Below are positions 61,473 through 64,000 of a stretch of DNA of 64,000 bases, one piece after another. The translations under genes were made by a program, and so were the position numbers. The DNA lies in assembly GCF_964340395.1 (NCBI RefSeq), contig NC_135558.1, forward strand, positions 8,500,001-8,564,000. The letters run 5' to 3'. Numbering within the stretch: position 1 is the first letter of the stretch; the number at the start of each line of letters is the position of its first letter. The stretch comes from Glandiceps talaboti. Its lineage: Eukaryota > Hemichordata > Enteropneusta > Spengelidae. Under the pieces are notes generated by a model. It was not told where the DNA came from. It saw only the letters and a list, made by a program, of their open reading frames with translations, and ran no database searches.

Positions 61473-62149
61473 GTCTGTGATTGTGTATAAAAACAACGAT
61501 ATGGTTAAAAGGTAAGATAGCATCTCCCAAACGCTATGAAATTAACACCAGTCCTTCACTACATAATATTCTTTTGAATGCTAGTGAAATTGTTTTCTGT
61601 ATGCAAATGTGGTGATGACGTCATCATTTAAGTATCAAAAATTGCACGTTTTGGAACTATCAAAACCGGGAGGACAAAGACTCCAGAAATCGCCGAATTG
61701 AGACATTATACATTATTTTCGATTGTTATGCTACAATATCTAGGTAGAAAGAAATTTCTAAATTAATCATTTTCGTTGTATGACTAATTATCTTTATTGT
61801 TTACCTATATTTGCATAACAATGGTAACTTCAACATCAAATTTACTAAAAAATGATTAATTTAGAAATTTCTTTCTACCTAGATATTGTAACATAACAAT
61901 CGAAAATAATGTATAATGTCTCAATTCGGCGATTTCTGGAGTCTTTGTCCTCCCGGTTTTGATAGTTCCAAAACGTGCAAGTTTTGATACTTAAATGATG
62001 ACGTCATCACCAAATTTTGCATACAGAAAAACTTTTCACTAGCATTCAAAAGAATATTATGTGGTGAAGACTGGTGTTAATTTCATAGTGTTTAGGAGAT
62101 GCTATCTTACCTTTTAACCATATTATTGTTTTTATACACAATCACAGAC
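61473..62149. mobile_element. 677-bp foldback element with arms of about 310 bp
   Basis: The left arm begins GTCTGTGATTGTGTATAAAA and the right arm ends TTTTATACACAATCACAGAC. The arms stay paired with a few per cent mismatch through GTAAGATAGCATCTCC, GATGACGTCATCA, CCGGGAGGACAAAGAC, TTTCGATTGTTATG and CTACCTAGATATTG, leaving a spacer of about 60 bases. I see no target duplication and no ORF longer than chance. Confidence 0.85.
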
Positions 62150-62245
62150 CGTAATGTACCCGAGAATTATTTTGTGATGGGGGGGGGGGGGGGGTTCCCA
62201 ACACTGTCACATGAATCCCACTGCTGCAACACCCGACCACTAGAT

Positions 62246-63690
62246 ATAATAATAATAATAATAATAATAAATTCTTATCAGCGCATTACGCAACAGCCTC
62301 AATGCGCTTTACAAAACTGAGAAAAAAAAAGCAAGAAACAAAAAAGCACAAACTTGATTTGCATAGAAATCAAAACCAAAAACTTGACGTTCACTATTGA
62401 TTACTATTAAAAGTACAATATGTCCTGGACGTTTGTAGACAAGAGTATGGCACAAACTTAATTTGCAAAAAACGACTACTTGAAATTCACTAAAAATCAA
62501 AACTTATTGATTACTGCTTATAAAAGTATAGTATGTTCTAAAAGTTTGTAAGCAAGTATGTCTTTAGTTGGGACTTGAATGTTTTGATCGATACCGCTCT
62601 CCTAATGTGAATTGGGAGAGAGTTCCATAACTTAGGACCGGCAACAGAGAAGGCGCGGATCTCCGTACGTGGTAGTTGCAACACGTGGAATGGCAAGTGT
62701 AAGATGAGTACTAGAACTTAGGGCACGCGTTGGCTTGTGTATGGGTATTAGTTCAATGATGTAGGATGGTGACAGTTTGTTGACAGCCTTGTAGGTGACG
62801 AGCAAGATTTTGTATGCAATACGTTGACGTACAGGTAACCAATGAAGATTATGTAATACTGGTGAGACATGATCATATTTGCGTAGTTTGGCAACAAGTC
62901 TAGCAGCTGTGTTCTGCACACGTTGAAGTTGTTGATCTCTTTGTCTGGTAATCCATAGGGGATGGAATTGCAATAATCCAGCCTAGAGGTAACAAATGCA
63001 TGGATTAGTCTTTCGGTACTGGTATTGTCGAGGTACTTTCTAATTTGGCCGATCTTTCGAATGGCTAGGGATGCTGCTCTGCAGATGTTATTTACATGAC
63101 AAGTCATTCTAAGTTCCGAGTCAAGTATAACCCCAAGGTCACGTGTTGTGGATGATGTGTTGACAGTGCTGTCCCCAATTGTGATACATAGTACAGGATT
63201 GGTTTTACTGAATCGAGATGAGAAGTGAATTATCTCTGTTTTACTGTCATTAAGCTTTAATTTATTCGATGCATACCAAGTTCGTGTATCAGCAATGCAT
63301 GCTTCAATACGCGAGACTGTGTTCATGTGTTGTGATCGTTTCATCATCTGGTAAAGTTGAGAGTCATCAGCATACATCATACTGTTTAGATTATGTTGTG
63401 AAATCAGATCCTCTAAGGGTGCGACATACATGGTAAAGAGTATGGGACCTAGAACTGATCCCTGTGGGACTCCAAAGTTTAGGCTGTGACAGGCAGACTT
63501 TGCATTGTTTACTGTTACATGTTGTGTTCGATGCTGGAGGTATGACCTAAACCAGGAGAGTACTGTGCCACAAGAGAAAGAGACAGTGTGGTGAGATATT
63601 AGGGATGATGTGTTACATGGAATTAGTGGGATATTGACGTCAGCCCAGGTATATGACCGGTGTGCAATGCGTCCATCTAATTCTAGCATT
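62246..63690 (-). pseudogene. Truncated CR1/L2-like LINE (reverse transcriptase)
   Basis: On the minus strand: WFRSYLQHRTQHV, then GVPQGSVLGPILFTMYVAPL, the catalytic box MYADDSQLY, KLKLNDSKTEIIHF, DLGVILDSEL and RLDYCNSIPYGLPDKE. A frameshift near 62945 is followed by QRVQNTAARLVAKLRKYDH and LHWLPVRQRIAYKIL, and a second near 62660 by FSVAGPKLWNSLPIHIRRA, ending at a stop near 62540. The first RT aspartate block (motif A) and all N-terminal parts, including an endonuclease, are missing. The 3' end has an (ATT)n tail at 62246-62271. The copy is dead but not very old. Its 5' end meets a GAA microsatellite. Confidence 0.9.
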
Positions 63691-63778
63691 CAGTTCTGCC
63701 ATTTAAACATCCAAACATGTGGATTAATTAATGCCGTCGCACTTTTCACTGTGGTAGTGGTGGTGGTAGTGGTAGTGG

Positions 63779-63982
63779 TGGAGGAGGAGGAGGAGGAGGA
63801 GGAGGAGGAAGAAGAAGAAGAAGAAGAAGAAGAAGAAGAAGAAGAAGAAGAAGAAGAAGAAGAAGAAGAAGAAGAAGAAGAAGAAGAAGAAGAAGAAGAA
63901 GAAGAAGAAGAAGAAGAAGAAGAAGAAGAAGAAGAAGAAGACGACGACGACGACGACGAAGAAGAAGAAGAAGAAGAAGAAA
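63779..63982. repeat. (GGA)n (GAA)n (GAC)n trinucleotide array
   Basis: About 200 bases of purine-rich trinucleotides with a short GAC block at 63940-63957. It produces poly-Ser, poly-Phe and poly-Glu frames that are not genes. Confidence 0.95.
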
Positions 63983-64000
63983 ACAACCAAAACCTTTCGG

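Noticed and set aside
63690-63990. Poly-Ser, poly-Phe and poly-Glu ORFs
   Set aside because: Translations of the GAA/GGA trinucleotide array.

Overview
The window looks like nuclear DNA of an invertebrate animal, probably a marine deuterostome or lophotrochozoan. Genes are split by GT-AG introns, the sequence is AT-rich with long microsatellites (CT, GA, CA, TATG, TA, GAA, ATC), and it holds CR1/jockey-type LINE fragments, tRNA-headed SINEs and many miniature inverted-repeat elements. There is no prokaryotic gene organisation, and the phylum cannot be fixed from this sequence alone.

Layout. From 1 to 3595 no gene is recognised; there are microsatellites and a decayed A/T-rich repeat. From 3596 to 6189 (+ strand) lie the last five exons of a gamma-glutamylcyclotransferase-fold protein. 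Its catalytic glutamate is replaced, and three consecutive introns begin with extra copies of the preceding exon's 3' end, usually with its splice donor. From 12248 to 15794 (- strand) is a six-exon TRAF-family gene with a RING, a short coiled coil and a TRAF-C (MATH) domain but no TRAF zinc fingers. From 34402 to 44564 (- strand) is an eight-exon TRAF2-like gene with the full RING, zinc-finger, coiled-coil and TRAF-C architecture. The two TRAF genes are nearly identical in their last exons and strongly different at their N termini.

The rest is mobile-element territory. The most striking object is at 17213-19068: an element with two 185-bp terminal inverted repeats that I read as identical base for base, each carrying a YY1-type motif and a potential 5'-exon splice donor. 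It encloses a short SAP-domain ORF and an antisense reverse-transcriptase fragment, and it sits inside an older GC-rich miniature element. Others include a 732-bp Harbinger-like element with a TAA target duplication (19383-20114), a near-perfect 192-bp foldback with a 9-bp duplication (22412-22603), hAT-like elements with 8-bp duplications (16632-16838, 60932-61105), a MULE-like element with subterminal arrays (48274-48933), long foldbacks (45483-45911, 61473-62149), nested inverted-repeat elements (46832-47370) and a truncated, frameshifted CR1/L2-like LINE (62246-63690).

How the genes relate. By family knowledge the two TRAFs are cytoplasmic adaptors acting below TNF-receptor or Toll/IL-1-type receptors. 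They share the receptor-binding TRAF-C domain, so they could compete for the same receptors while differing in RING and zinc-finger output. The GGCT-fold gene has no evident functional link to them. No complete tRNA, rRNA or CRISPR array was found.
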